The translations under genes and the position numbers were made by a program. A DNA stretch of 64,000 nucleotides. Source: Cypionkella sinensis. Lineage in GTDB: Bacteria; Pseudomonadota; Alphaproteobacteria; Rhodobacterales; Rhodobacteraceae. The notes below the pieces were generated by a model. The model was not told the origin of the DNA. It ran no database searches and saw only the letters and a list, made by a program, of their open reading frames with translations. Location: contig NZ_JBHRTO010000002.1 of assembly GCF_042646385.1 (NCBI RefSeq), positions 868,001-932,000 on the forward strand, written 5' to 3'. The first letter of the stretch is position 1; the number at the start of each line of letters is the position of its first letter. Below are positions 25,401 to 34,680 of the stretch, piece after piece.

Positions 25401-25794
25401 GTCGTCCGTTTCCGCCTAGTTTGGCATAGCTGCGACGCGATATTCTGCCTCGCGTGGGCATTGAAACCTACATCTTCGTCCCTGCGCGTCGTCTCAGACT
25501 GATCCCTCATGATTGGAGACTTCAGCTGTCAGATTCTGGCTTCGGCCGCAGTCCAATTTTCTTGTGCCAATTCAAAGACACAAATCGCGGTTCGCGCGCG
25601 CAAAACGCGCGGCAAATTGGCAAAATCGGTCATTTGCTGCGAGTAAGGGTTGAATGCGCGCCATTTATTCTTTCATTTAGGGCATCGGTTCTCCCGAAAC
25701 GACGACAGGTCATTGCCGCCCCATTGAGAAGGGCCGTGGCGAAACCTGTCGTGAAAACAGTGCAGAAGCCCAAGAAAAGAGACGTCCGTCCAGT
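25401..25794. other. 394-base gap upstream of the Mrp antiporter operon
   Basis: No gene is recognised. The only structure I see is a small hairpin of CGCGCG arms at 25595-25600 and 25606-25611. The Mrp promoter is presumably in the second half of this gap, but no clear hexamer pair stands out. Confidence 0.5.
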
Positions 25795-28680
25795 ATGATC
25801 CAGCAGAACCTGATACTGATCCTGATTTTTCTGCCCTTCTTAGGGGCTTTTGCCGCATCAACGTTGTCGGTGAATGCCCACAATGCAGCGGCTTGGTTGT
25901 CGGGGGCGGTTCTGGTGGCAGGACTGATCGTCATGGCGGCGCTGTATCCGGCGATCGCCGACGACAAAGTACTTCGCAGCGTTCTGACGTGGGTTCCGGC
26001 GCTGAAGCTGAACCTGAGTTTTAGGATTGATGGCTTTTCCTGGCTATTTGTGACACTGGTGCTGGGGATCGGGCTGCTGGTGGTGCTTTACGCCCGCTAC
26101 TATCTGTCAAAAAGTGATCCGGTGCCGCGGTTCTACTGTTTTTTGCTGGCCTTCACCGGGGCGATGGTGGGGATTCTGGTGTCGGGCAACATCATCATGC
26201 TGGTGGTGTTCTGGGAACTGACCAGCGTGATCTCGTTCCTGTTGATCGGATATTGGTATCACAATCCGGCGGCGCGCGACGGGGCACGTATGGCGCTGAT
26301 CGTGACGGCCACGGGCGGGCTTTGCCTGCTGGCGGCCATGCTGATGCTGGGGCAGATTGTTGGCAGCTATGATCTGGACCGCGTTCTGGCATCAGGCGAT
26401 GTGATCCGGGCGCATCCCTGGTATCTGGCGGTGCTGGGCCTGTTCCTGATCGGAGCCTTTACGAAATCGGCGCAGTTCCCGTTTCATTTCTGGCTGCCGA
26501 ATGCGATGGCGGCGCCGACCCCGGTGTCGGCGTTTCTGCATTCTGCGACGATGGTGAAAGCAGGAGTGTTTCTGCTGGTGCGGTTTTCGCCTGCCTTGGG
26601 GGGTAGCGAGGCCTGGTTCTTCGCGGTCACGGGCACAGGCATGATCACGCTGATCGTTGGGGCTGTATTTGCGCTGTTCCGACACGATCTGAAGGGCTTA
26701 CTTGCCTATTCCACCATCAGCCATCTGGGGTTGATCACAGCTTTGGCGGGCATTGGCAGCACCGGGGCCATCGTGGCGGCCATCTTCCACATCGCCAATC
26801 ATGCTGTGTTCAAGGCCTCACTCTTCATGGCGGCAGGGATTATTGACCACGAAAGCGGCACCCGAGACATGCGCCGCCTCAGCGGCTTGATGCGGTTGAT
26901 GCCCATCACCGGCACCTTGGCGATTGTCGCAGCGGCCTCGATGGCGGGAGTACCACTGCTGAACGGTTTTTTGTCGAAAGAGATGTTCTTTGCCGAGGCT
27001 GCAAGCTGGCATAATGGCTCTTGGCTGGACGATGCTTTGCCTTACCTCGCGACCTTTGCCAGCATTTTTGCGGTCGCCTATTCTATGCGCTTCATTGTGA
27101 CGGTGTTCTTTGGCCCACCGCCGACCGACCTGCCGAAAACCCCGCATGAACCAACCGCATGGATGCGCCGCCCCGTGGAGTTGTTGGTGCTGATCTGTCT
27201 GGTGGTGGGGATCATCCCGGGCATCACCTTGGGCCCGGTGCTGAACATGGCGGCGCGCTCGGTTCTGGGGGCCGATACGCCCTATTTCAGCATCGCGGTC
27301 TGGCATGGCTTCAACACGCCGATGATCATGAGCCTGATCGCGCTGGCGCTGGGCACCGCACTCTATTTCCTGTGCGCAGCCCGCATATCAAAAGGGCCCG
27401 AGGGGCCACCGCTTCTGCACCGCATCCGGGCGCAGCGGATTTTCGAATGGCTGCTGTTGGCACTGAGTTGGAAATGGCCGCGTGTGGCGCACAGGTTCTT
27501 TGGCACGGAACGCTTGCAACCGCAGTTGCGGTTGATTGTGGTGCTGTCTTTTGCTGCGGCAGCCGTGACCTTGTGGGGCGGCATCAGCTTTATCCAGAAA
27601 ACCGGAATGCCGACTTATGATCCGGCCTTTGCCTTGATGTGGGTGGTGGGTGGGGTCTGCGCCATCGGGGCGGCATGGCAGGCAAAGTATCACCGCTTCG
27701 CCTCGCTGACGCTGCTGGGGGGGGCAGGGGTGATCACTTGCCTCACATTCGCATGGTTCTCGGCTCCCGACCTGGCCGTTACCCAACTGCTTGTCGAAGT
27801 GGTGACGACCGTCTTGCTGCTTCTGGGTCTGCGCTGGCTGCCGAAACGGCGCGAAGAGATTGCCGCCGACAAACTTGCGCCCGCGCGCATTCGCCGCTTT
27901 TGGGATCTTGTCATCGCCGGGGTCTCAGGCCTTGGAATCGCAATCATTGCTTATGTGATGATGACCCGTCCGCTTGTACCCAACATTGGCGACTGGTTCT
28001 TGCGCAACGCCTATCACGAAGGCGGCGGCACCAACGTCGTGAATGTCATTCTGGTGGATTTCCGCGCCTTTGACACGTTTGGCGAAATCAGCGTTCTGGC
28101 GATTGTCGGCATTACCGTCTACGCGCTGCTGCGACGTTTCCGGCCCGGCGCGGAAAGTGCCGGATTGCCCGACGAGCAACTGGGCGAGGAAGCCGAGGCG
28201 CTGAAGGATTACCTGTTCGTGCCCTCGGTGATCATGCACTGGATGTTCCCGGTGATGATCGTGATGTCCGCCTATCTGTTCTTCCGTGGCCATGATCTAC
28301 CCGGCGGCGGCTTTTCGGCGGGTGTCACTCTGGCGATTGCGCTTTTGCTGCAATATCTGGCGTCGAACGTGCGCTGGGTCGAAAGCCGGATCACCATTTT
28401 GCCGATCCGCTGGATGGGCTTGGGCCTGTTGATCTCGTGCGGCACGGGCATTGGAGCGTGGTTGTTCGGCTATCCATTCCTGACCGCACATGCCCAGTAT
28501 CTTGACCTGCCGCTGATCGGCAAGGTTCCTGCCGCGACGGCCTTGCTGTTCGACATTGGCGTTTACGCCCTGGTCGTGGGGGCCACCGTGCTGATGCTGA
28601 TCGCTATTGCCCACCAATCGCTGCGCTCGGCCCGGTTGCGGGCGCAGGATGACATTCCGGTTGAAAAGGAGGCCCTGTGA
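25795..28680 (+). CDS. mrpA: Monovalent cation/H+ antiporter subunit A (fused A-B domains)
   Basis: A 961-residue polytopic inner-membrane protein, the largest subunit of the Mrp/Mnh/Pha multi-subunit Na+(K+)/H+ antiporter. The first 500 residues form a NuoL-like proton-translocating domain, with SVISFLLIGYWYHNP, the PFHFWLPNAMAAPTPVSAFLHSA lysine/histidine helix and a HDLKGLLAYSTISHLG segment. The C-terminal 200 residues contain an MrpB-type domain (FFRGHDLPGGGFSAGVTLA). This A-B fusion explains why no separate mrpB gene follows and is typical of alphaproteobacterial PhaA. The ribosome site is weak. It heads a six-gene operon. Confidence 0.94.
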   Translation: MIQQNLILILIFLPFLGAFAASTLSVNAHNAAAWLSGAVLVAGLIVMAALYPAIADDKVLRSVLTWVPALKLNLSFRIDGFSWLFVTLVLGIGLLVVLYARYYLSKSDPVPRFYCFLLAFTGAMVGILVSGNIIMLVVFWELTSVISFLLIGYWYHNPAARDGARMALIVTATGGLCLLAAMLMLGQIVGSYDLDRVLASGDVIRAHPWYLAVLGLFLIGAFTKSAQFPFHFWLPNAMAAPTPVSAFLHSATMVKAGVFLLVRFSPALGGSEAWFFAVTGTGMITLIVGAVFALFRHDLKGLLAYSTISHLGLITALAGIGSTGAIVAAIFHIANHAVFKASLFMAAGIIDHESGTRDMRRLSGLMRLMPITGTLAIVAAASMAGVPLLNGFLSKEMFFAEAASWHNGSWLDDALPYLATFASIFAVAYSMRFIVTVFFGPPPTDLPKTPHEPTAWMRRPVELLVLICLVVGIIPGITLGPVLNMAARSVLGADTPYFSIAVWHGFNTPMIMSLIALALGTALYFLCAARISKGPEGPPLLHRIRAQRIFEWLLLALSWKWPRVAHRFFGTERLQPQLRLIVVLSFAAAAVTLWGGISFIQKTGMPTYDPAFALMWVVGGVCAIGAAWQAKYHRFASLTLLGGAGVITCLTFAWFSAPDLAVTQLLVEVVTTVLLLLGLRWLPKRREEIAADKLAPARIRRFWDLVIAGVSGLGIAIIAYVMMTRPLVPNIGDWFLRNAYHEGGGTNVVNVILVDFRAFDTFGEISVLAIVGITVYALLRRFRPGAESAGLPDEQLGEEAEALKDYLFVPSVIMHWMFPVMIVMSAYLFFRGHDLPGGGFSAGVTLAIALLLQYLASNVRWVESRITILPIRWMGLGLLISCGTGIGAWLFGYPFLTAHAQYLDLPLIGKVPAATALLFDIGVYALVVGATVLMLIAIAHQSLRSARLRAQDDIPVEKEAL

Positions 28681-29024
28681 TGGAGATTGTGCTGTCCATC
28701 GCCATCGGCGTCCTTGCGGCTTCGGGCATTTGGCTGCTGATGCGGCCCCGGACGTTTCAGGTGATCGTGGGGCTGTGCCTGTTATCTTATGCTGTCAATC
28801 TGTTCATCTTTTCGATGGGGCGGCTGACCGTTGGCGCGCCACCGATCATGCCGAAGGGCGGTTTTGTCGATGCCACAGCCTTTGCCGACCCCTTGCCGCA
28901 GGCGCTGGTTCTGACCGCCATCGTCATCAGCTTTGCCACAACGGCGCTGTTTCTGGTGGTGATGATCGCCTCACGCGGGATGACCGGGACCGACCATGTT
29001 GACGGGCAGGAACGCGAGCAATGA
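28680..29024 (+). CDS. mrpC: Na+/H+ antiporter subunit C
   Basis: A 114-residue NuoK-like membrane subunit with three hydrophobic helices. It has the family sequence RTFQVIVGLCLLSYAVNLFIFSMG and ADPLPQALVLTAIVISFATTALFL. The ATG at 28680 overlaps the mrpA stop by one base and has AGGAGG seven bases upstream; a GTG one codon earlier is possible but too close to that site. It overlaps mrpD by 4 bases. Confidence 0.94.
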   Translation: MEIVLSIAIGVLAASGIWLLMRPRTFQVIVGLCLLSYAVNLFIFSMGRLTVGAPPIMPKGGFVDATAFADPLPQALVLTAIVISFATTALFLVVMIASRGMTGTDHVDGQEREQ

Positions 29025-30640
29025 CCATTCGTCCTGACCATCTGATGATCGCGCCAATCCTGATCCCCTTCATCGCAGGGGCGCTAATGCTGCTTTATGA
29101 TGAAAGACAGCGGCGGGCGAAACTGGGGGTCGGCATTGCCTCGGCAGTGGCCCTGCTACTGGTTTCGATCGAACTTCTCAATCGCGCCAAGGGCAGCAAC
29201 GGTCTTGGCCTGTATTTGCTGGGCGATTGGGCAGCGCCGTTCGGCATCATTCTAGTGCTGGATCGTTTGTCGGCGATGATGCTGATGCTCACAGCGTTGC
29301 TAGCAATACCGGCGCTGATCTATTCGGCGGCAGGATGGCACAAGCAGGGCCAGCATTTCCAATCGCTTTTCCAGTTTCTGCTGATGGGGTTGAACGGGGC
29401 GTTTCTGACCGGCGATCTGTTTAATCTGTTCGTGTTCTTTGAGGTGCTGCTTGCCGCTTCCTACGGGCTGCTTCTGCACGGCAGCGGCCAGTTGCGGGTG
29501 CGCGCCGGTCTGCATTACATCGCGGTGAACCTGACCGCATCCTTGCTGTTCCTGCTGGGCGTCAGCCTGATCTACGGTGTCACCGGCACGCTGAACATGG
29601 CACAGCTTTCCCTGATGATCCCACAACTGCCCGATGCTGACCGCCCGCTGCTTCATGCCGGGGCGGCGTTACTGGGGATTGCCTTTCTGATCAAGGCGGG
29701 GGTCTGGCCGATGTCGTTCTGGCTGTCGACGGCCTATATGGCGGGTGCGGCCCCGGTCGCCGCTATGTTTGCGATCATGACCAAAGTCGGCATCTATGTC
29801 GTCATGCGGCTGTCACTTTTGCTGTTCGGTGCGGATGCTGGCGCCTCGGCAGGCTTTGGGTCTGAGGTGCTTATCGCCGGGGGCATGGCGACGGTGGCAT
29901 TCGGCCTGCTGGGCGTACTTGCGTCGCAAAGCGTGGGGCGGATGGCGGCGCATCTGGTGCTGATCTCGTCTGGCACCTTGCTGGCGGTGACGGGCTTTGC
30001 GCTGGCCGGGGCAGGCACGGCGATGCTGGCGGGCGCGCTTTACTATCTTGTCAGTTCAACCCTTGCGACCAGCGCGCTGTTCTTGTTGATCGAGCCGATG
30101 GGCCGCGAAGAAGGCGGCATCGCCGCCATGCTTGCGCTGACCGCCGATGCCTACGGTCTGGATGATGTCGAAGATGACGGAAGCCCCGAAGTCGGCTTTG
30201 CGATCCCCGGCACGCTGACCATTCTGGGCTTGTGCTTTGGCGCTTGCCTGCTGGTGCTGGCGGGCCTGCCGCCGCTGTCCGGTTTCATCGGCAAGTTTGC
30301 GATCCTTTCGGGCGCACTGGCCCAGCACAGCATCGCCTCTGGTCTGGTCTGGGCCTTCATGGCGCTTTTGCTGTTGTCGGGTCTGGCCACCTTGATCGGG
30401 ATGATCCGCATCGGCATCCGCACCTTCTGGGCGACCGACAACGTGGCGCCAAAGGTTCTGGCGCTCGAGATTGCGCCGGTGATCCTGCTGGTCGGCATGA
30501 TCCTGATGCTGACCTTCCAGGCCCAACATTCCATCCGCTATATGGAGGATACCGCCCGCGGCTTGCAAAACCCGGCCATCTACGTCGATGGCGTGATGAA
30601 CGCGCCGCGCATCGCCGACCAACCGGAGGAGGCCGAATGA
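29021..30640 (+). CDS. mrpD: Na+/H+ antiporter subunit D
   Basis: A 539-residue NuoN/NuoM-like polytopic subunit. Visible landmarks include LTGDLFNLFVFFEVLLAASYG, a conserved glutamate-bearing helix, IKAGVWPMSFWLSTAYMAGAAP, and the late LAGLPPLSGFIGKF helix typical of MrpD. It is translationally coupled to mrpC and mrpE by 4-base overlaps. With subunit A it forms the ion-translocating core of the complex. Confidence 0.95.
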   Translation: MTIRPDHLMIAPILIPFIAGALMLLYDERQRRAKLGVGIASAVALLLVSIELLNRAKGSNGLGLYLLGDWAAPFGIILVLDRLSAMMLMLTALLAIPALIYSAAGWHKQGQHFQSLFQFLLMGLNGAFLTGDLFNLFVFFEVLLAASYGLLLHGSGQLRVRAGLHYIAVNLTASLLFLLGVSLIYGVTGTLNMAQLSLMIPQLPDADRPLLHAGAALLGIAFLIKAGVWPMSFWLSTAYMAGAAPVAAMFAIMTKVGIYVVMRLSLLLFGADAGASAGFGSEVLIAGGMATVAFGLLGVLASQSVGRMAAHLVLISSGTLLAVTGFALAGAGTAMLAGALYYLVSSTLATSALFLLIEPMGREEGGIAAMLALTADAYGLDDVEDDGSPEVGFAIPGTLTILGLCFGACLLVLAGLPPLSGFIGKFAILSGALAQHSIASGLVWAFMALLLLSGLATLIGMIRIGIRTFWATDNVAPKVLALEIAPVILLVGMILMLTFQAQHSIRYMEDTARGLQNPAIYVDGVMNAPRIADQPEEAE

Positions 30641-31125
30641 GACAGCTTTTCCCGCACCCTCTGCTGACGGTCGGACTTGTTGCAATGTGGCTGATGCTAA
30701 CCCGGTTTTCGCTAGGCAACCTGCTGATTGGAACTGTCATTGCGCTGGTCGCCGGCTGGGCAATGGGTGCGCTACAGCCATCCCGCGTGCGGATCCGCCG
30801 CTGGGATCTGGTTCTGCGTTTGGCCGTTATTGTGCCTTGGGACATCCTGAAATCCAATGCAGCAGTGGCATGGTCGATCATGACCAATGGTCATGGCGGC
30901 ACGCGCCAATCGGGCTTTGTCCGCATTCCCCTAACCCTTCGCAGTTCTGCCGGACTGGGCATGTTGTCGATCATCATCACCGCAACACCGGGCACGGCAT
31001 GGCTTGAGCATGACCAAGACAGCGGATTGCTGCTCCTGCACGTGTTCGATCTGCGCGAAGGCAGCGATTGGACAGCCTTTATCCGCGACCGCTACGAAGC
31101 CCCTCTATTGGAGATTTTCAGATGA
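30637..31125 (+). CDS. mrpE: Na+/H+ antiporter subunit E
   Basis: A 162-residue subunit with two N-terminal membrane helices followed by a cytoplasmic domain. Segments such as WDILKSNAAVAWSIM and a TATPGTAWLEHDQDSGLLLLHV stretch are typical of MrpE. The ATG at 30637 overlaps the mrpD stop by 4 bases; a frame opening at 30232 lies inside mrpD and is rejected. Confidence 0.94.
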   Translation: MRQLFPHPLLTVGLVAMWLMLTRFSLGNLLIGTVIALVAGWAMGALQPSRVRIRRWDLVLRLAVIVPWDILKSNAAVAWSIMTNGHGGTRQSGFVRIPLTLRSSAGLGMLSIIITATPGTAWLEHDQDSGLLLLHVFDLREGSDWTAFIRDRYEAPLLEIFR

Positions 31126-31403
31126 GCGCTACCCTTCTCGTCGCAGCGATCAGCTTTTCGCAGGTGCTTTTGGCTCTGGCAGGCTGCTTTGCCGGTTGGC
31201 GGATCCTGCGGGGGCCCCGCGCGCAAGACAGGGTGATGGCGCTTGACACACTTTATGTCACGGCAATGCTGCTGTTTCTGGTCACGGGAATGCGCACTGC
31301 CAGCGGATTTTTCTTCGAGGCCGCCATGGTGATCGGCCTGCTCGGCTTTGTTGCCACTGTCGCACTGGCCAAATTTCTGCTGCGCGGCGAGGTGATCGAA
31401 TGA
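31122..31403 (+). CDS. mrpF: Na+/H+ antiporter subunit F
   Basis: A 93-residue membrane subunit with three helices and the hallmark RILRGPRAQDRVMALDTL segment near residue 27. It starts at 31122 with a 4-base overlap with mrpE, and its stop overlaps mrpG by 4 bases. Confidence 0.94.
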   Translation: MSATLLVAAISFSQVLLALAGCFAGWRILRGPRAQDRVMALDTLYVTAMLLFLVTGMRTASGFFFEAAMVIGLLGFVATVALAKFLLRGEVIE

Positions 31404-31777
31404 CCCATCTGCAAATCGTTCCGCTGTGGCTGGCCGTACCCATCGCGGTACTGCTGGTGCTTGGCAGTTTTCTGACCCTGCTTGGCACCATCGGTCTTGC
31501 GCAACTGACCAGCTTTTACGAGCGGTTGCATGCGCCAACACTTGGCACCAGTTGGGGTATGGCCAGCATCGTGCTGTCCTCCATGCTGTTGTTCTCGTGG
31601 CTGGGTGGGCGCCTTGTCATGCACGAGGCCGTGCTGGCGATCTTCGTGATGATCACCACGCCTGTCACGCTAATGATGCTGGGCCGCGCGGCCCTGCATC
31701 GCGACCGCGCCGAGAAATCGCCGCACCTGCCTGACGTTGCCCTCAGAACGCTTGGCGGCGACGAAAACTCGCAATGA
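31400..31777 (+). CDS. mrpG: Na+/H+ antiporter subunit G
   Basis: A 125-residue subunit with three hydrophobic helices. Family segments are LLGTIGLAQLTSFYERLHAPTLG-like (near residue 28) and ITTPVTLMMLGRAALHRDR (near 82). It is the last gene of the complete Mrp set. No obvious hairpin terminator follows, and IS debris begins about 140 bases downstream. Confidence 0.93.
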   Translation: MTHLQIVPLWLAVPIAVLLVLGSFLTLLGTIGLAQLTSFYERLHAPTLGTSWGMASIVLSSMLLFSWLGGRLVMHEAVLAIFVMITTPVTLMMLGRAALHRDRAEKSPHLPDVALRTLGGDENSQ

Positions 31778-31915
31778 CCTGCCACGGGATTTTTCCCCTC
31801 TCCATATGCGGGTTAGAGTCCGCCTCAGGGATGGGAACGCCAATAAAGGGAAGAGCAGATCATTGGCATCCTGCAGTAGCGTGAAATGGACTTGCCTGAC
31901 TTTTGTGGAAAGCAT

Positions 31916-32051
31916 TTAGCTCGTTTGCCGGGCCTTTCGCTCGAAGGCGATGGGGCTCTGGAAGCCGAGCGATGAATGTCGCCTGACGGGTTTATAGAAA
32001 CCGTTGATGTATCTGGCGACAGCGTTTTCGGCCCGGGTGCGCGTCTGCCAT
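31916..32051 (-). pseudogene. IS3-family transposase C-terminal fragment
   Basis: The minus strand encodes only the last 45 or so codons of an orfB transposase, with the diagnostic RYINGFYKPVRRHSSLGF and SPIAFERKA tail, ending at the TAA at 31916. Similarity ends near 32051, so catalytic D and D residues and orfA are gone. It differs in sequence from the adjacent IS3 fragment at 32294, so two different elements have left ends here. Confidence 0.8.
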
Positions 32052-32293
32052 GCGACCGGCCTGATGAGCGGGCCCACCCCGCGTCACCGTCATGATCGAC
32101 CGCTAGATCGCTGAGCATTTGCCGAAACTGGCCAAGACCAATGCGGGCGACCAGGTGTCGATGCTGAAGAAGATGGTGGAACCGGCCCTGGGGCAACCGG
32201 CTGGTGGTCAAGAGCCTGGTGGCCGCGGGCTTCGCCATCCGGTCGCAGATCTTCTTGGACCTGCACCGGTTCTATTCCGGTCAGGTGCTCATG
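32052..32293 (+). pseudogene. Unrecognised frameshifted coding remnant between two IS3 fragments
   Basis: Plus-strand reading gives protein-like text in two frames: IAEHLPKLAKTNAGDQVSML, preceded by an in-frame stop, and, after a shift near 32185, NRLVVKSLVAAGFAIRSQIF. I do not recognise the family. The broken frame and the IS fragments on both sides suggest a host or plasmid gene fragment captured between insertions. Confidence 0.4.
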
Positions 32294-32960
32294 TTAGGCG
32301 GCCCTCTGTTCGAAGGCCACGGGGGATTTCCAGCCGAGGGCTGAGTGTCTACTTCGCGGGTTGTAGAAGCCGTTGATGTATTCGAAGAGGGCGATCTCGA
32401 CCTCGCGACGGGTTTGCCAGTTGTGCCGCCATACCAGTTCGGCTTTCAGCGACTTGAAGAAGCTTTCGACGGAGGACCTCGCCATTGGGCTTGAACCGAT
32501 GGCGCCCAATGGCGCGATCGTAGCAGTTGCCTTTCCCGCTCATTGAAACCTTGAACCCGTGCTCGTGCAGCAGCTTCTGATAGTCGTGGGCACAGTATTG
32601 CGACCCGCGGTCCGTGTGGTGAACGCAGCCTGGCGGTGGCCTGCGGATCGCGATGGCCATGTTCAGCTCCCGCAAGGCCAGATCCTGCTTAATGCGGTTG
32701 TCGATCGCCCAACCGACGACGCGGCGCGAAAACAGATCAATGATTACAGCCAGATAGACCCACCCCTCGCGCGTCCAGACATAGGTAATGTCGCCTGCCC
32801 ACCTCTGGTTCGGCCCGCGCGCGGTAAAGTCCTGTTGCAGCAGATTCGGCGCGATGTCGAAGGCACGATCGCTGTCGGTGGTGCGCTTGAACTTTCGGCT
32901 TCGGATGACTTGGATGCCGTTCTGGCGCATCAGACGGCCCACCCGGCGCTGGCCGACGCG
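32294..32960 (-). pseudogene. IS3-family transposase (orfB) remnant, frameshifted
   Basis: The minus strand carries most of an rve-domain transposase. Segments are RLMRQNGIQVIRSRKFKRT, the first catalytic-Asp region RWAGDITYVWTREGWVYLA, HHTDRGSQY with the second Asp, then NCYD, and after a shift VESFFKSLKAELVW with the catalytic Glu and a YINGFYNPRSRHSALGW tail. A short palindromic insertion at about 32477-32517 sits between NCYD and VESFF and breaks the frame. The N-terminus is fused to the truncated RND gene at about 32950-32975, and no orfA is present, so it is inactive. Confidence 0.87.
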
Positions 32961-34675
32961 GATGCGGTGGCCTCGATCGAAGAGCCCTCGGGCATCCGCG
33001 TTTCGATGAAAAGTTCGGCCCGCGCCGAGGTCGGAAAGAACTGCTGCTGCACGAACGTCATGCCGAGGCCCGCCGCCCCCAAGGCGGCCAGCGTCAGCCC
33101 GATGGCAACCCAGCGATAGCGCAGGCTGGCCTCGACCCCGGCACGCAGAGCGCGGTAGAGGCGGCTGTCATAGCTGCCATGATGCGCGCCGGGCTTCGGC
33201 AGGGGCAGCAGCTTCAGCCCAAGATAGGGCGTCACGATCACCGCCACGACCCAGGAGACGATCAGCGCGATCCCCACGACCCAGAAGATATTGCCGGCAT
33301 ATTCTCCGCTGGTCGATTGTGCGAGGCCCACGGGCAGGAAGCCCGCGGCGGTCACCAGTGTGCCCGTTAGCATGGGAAAGGCGGTCGAGGACCAGGCGGC
33401 CGAGGCGGCGGCGATGCGGTCGTAGCCCTCTTCGATCTTCACCACCATCATCTCGACCGCGATGATGGCATCGTCGACCAGAAGCCCGAGCGCGATAATG
33501 AGCGCGCCCAGGGTGATGCGGTCGAAGTTCAGCCCCAGCGCCTGCATGATGACGAAGACCACGGCCAGCACGATGGGCACCGACAGGGCCACGACGATCC
33601 CGGTCCGCAGGCCCAGGGTCACGAAAGAGACGACCAGCACGATGACCAGGGCCTCGATGAAGGTCTGGATGAATTCGTGGAAGGCATCCTCCACGATGGC
33701 GGCCTGGTCGGCGGCCTGGGTCACCTCGACGCCGAGCGGCAGGTTGGCGCGGAAGGCCTCGACCTCGACGGCGAGCTTTTCGCCCAGGTGGACGACATTG
33801 GCGCCCTCGGCCATCTGCACGCCGACGGCCACGGCAGGCTTGCCGCGAAAGAAGGCGAGGTAGGAGGCCGGGTCCTCATATCCGCGCCGGATCGTGGCGA
33901 TGTCGCCCAGCCGCAGGACCGTTCGCCCCGCCGCAATCGGCAGGGCGCGCAGGGACTCCAGGCTCGCCAGATCGCCCGTGACTCGGACTTGCACCTCGTC
34001 GGCCTCGGTCTGGAAGCTGCCCGCCGGGGTCATGGCGTTCTGCCGCGCGATGGCGTCGAAGATCACCTGCGGCGAGAGGCCCAAGGTCGCCAGCCGGTGA
34101 TGGCTGATCTCGACGAAGATGCGCTCGGGGACATCGCCTATCAGGGCGACCTTGGCGGCATCCTCGACCGTCAAAAGCCGGGTGCGCAGGCGTTCGGCAT
34201 AGGCCTTGAGCTCCGCCCGCCCCAGACCCTCGCCCGTGACCATGTAAATGGCCGAGAAGACATCGCCGAATTCGTCGTTGAAGAAGGGCCCGATCAGCCC
34301 TTGCGGCAGGCTGGGGCGCAGGTCACCCACCTTCTTGCGGATCTGATACCAGACCGCCTCGGTCTGACGCACATCGTCCTTCAGCTGGATCTGCAGCACC
34401 GTGGCCCCGGGGCGCGAGAAGGTGCGGATATAGTCCAGCTCCGGCAGCTCCTGGATGCGCTTTTCCATGGGTTCGGCGACCAGGTTCTGCATCTCTTCCG
34501 CCGTGGCGCCGGGCCAGACTGCCTGGACGACCATGGTCTTGATGGTGAAGGTCGGGTCCTCGGCGCGGCCCAGGTTGACATAGGCCAGGGTCCCGGCCAG
34601 CAGCGCCACTAGGATGGCAAAAAGCGTGACGGCCGGATTGGTGACCGACCAGAGCGAGAGGTTGAGGTTGCGCAT
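32930..34675 (-). pseudogene. RND efflux pump inner-membrane subunit, C-terminal half missing
   Basis: The frame encodes 581 residues, of which about the first 565 match the N-terminal half of an AcrB/MexB-family transporter, which is normally a little over 1,000 residues. Present are the first membrane helix, porter-domain text such as QAVWPGATAEEMQNLV, and helix 4 with the proton-relay aspartate pair in LGLLVDDAIIAVE. The frame ends in IS3-derived sequence after EGSSIEATAS. The second half of the pump is lost, so export function is unlikely. It lies 5 bases after the adaptor gene; no outer-membrane channel gene is present. Confidence 0.88.
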
Positions 34676-34680
34676 CGGGC

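Noticed and set aside
25595..25611. CGCGCG hairpin upstream of the Mrp operon as a terminator
   Set aside because: It has only six-base arms of simple CG repeat, no T-run, and lies almost 200 bases from the GntR stop.
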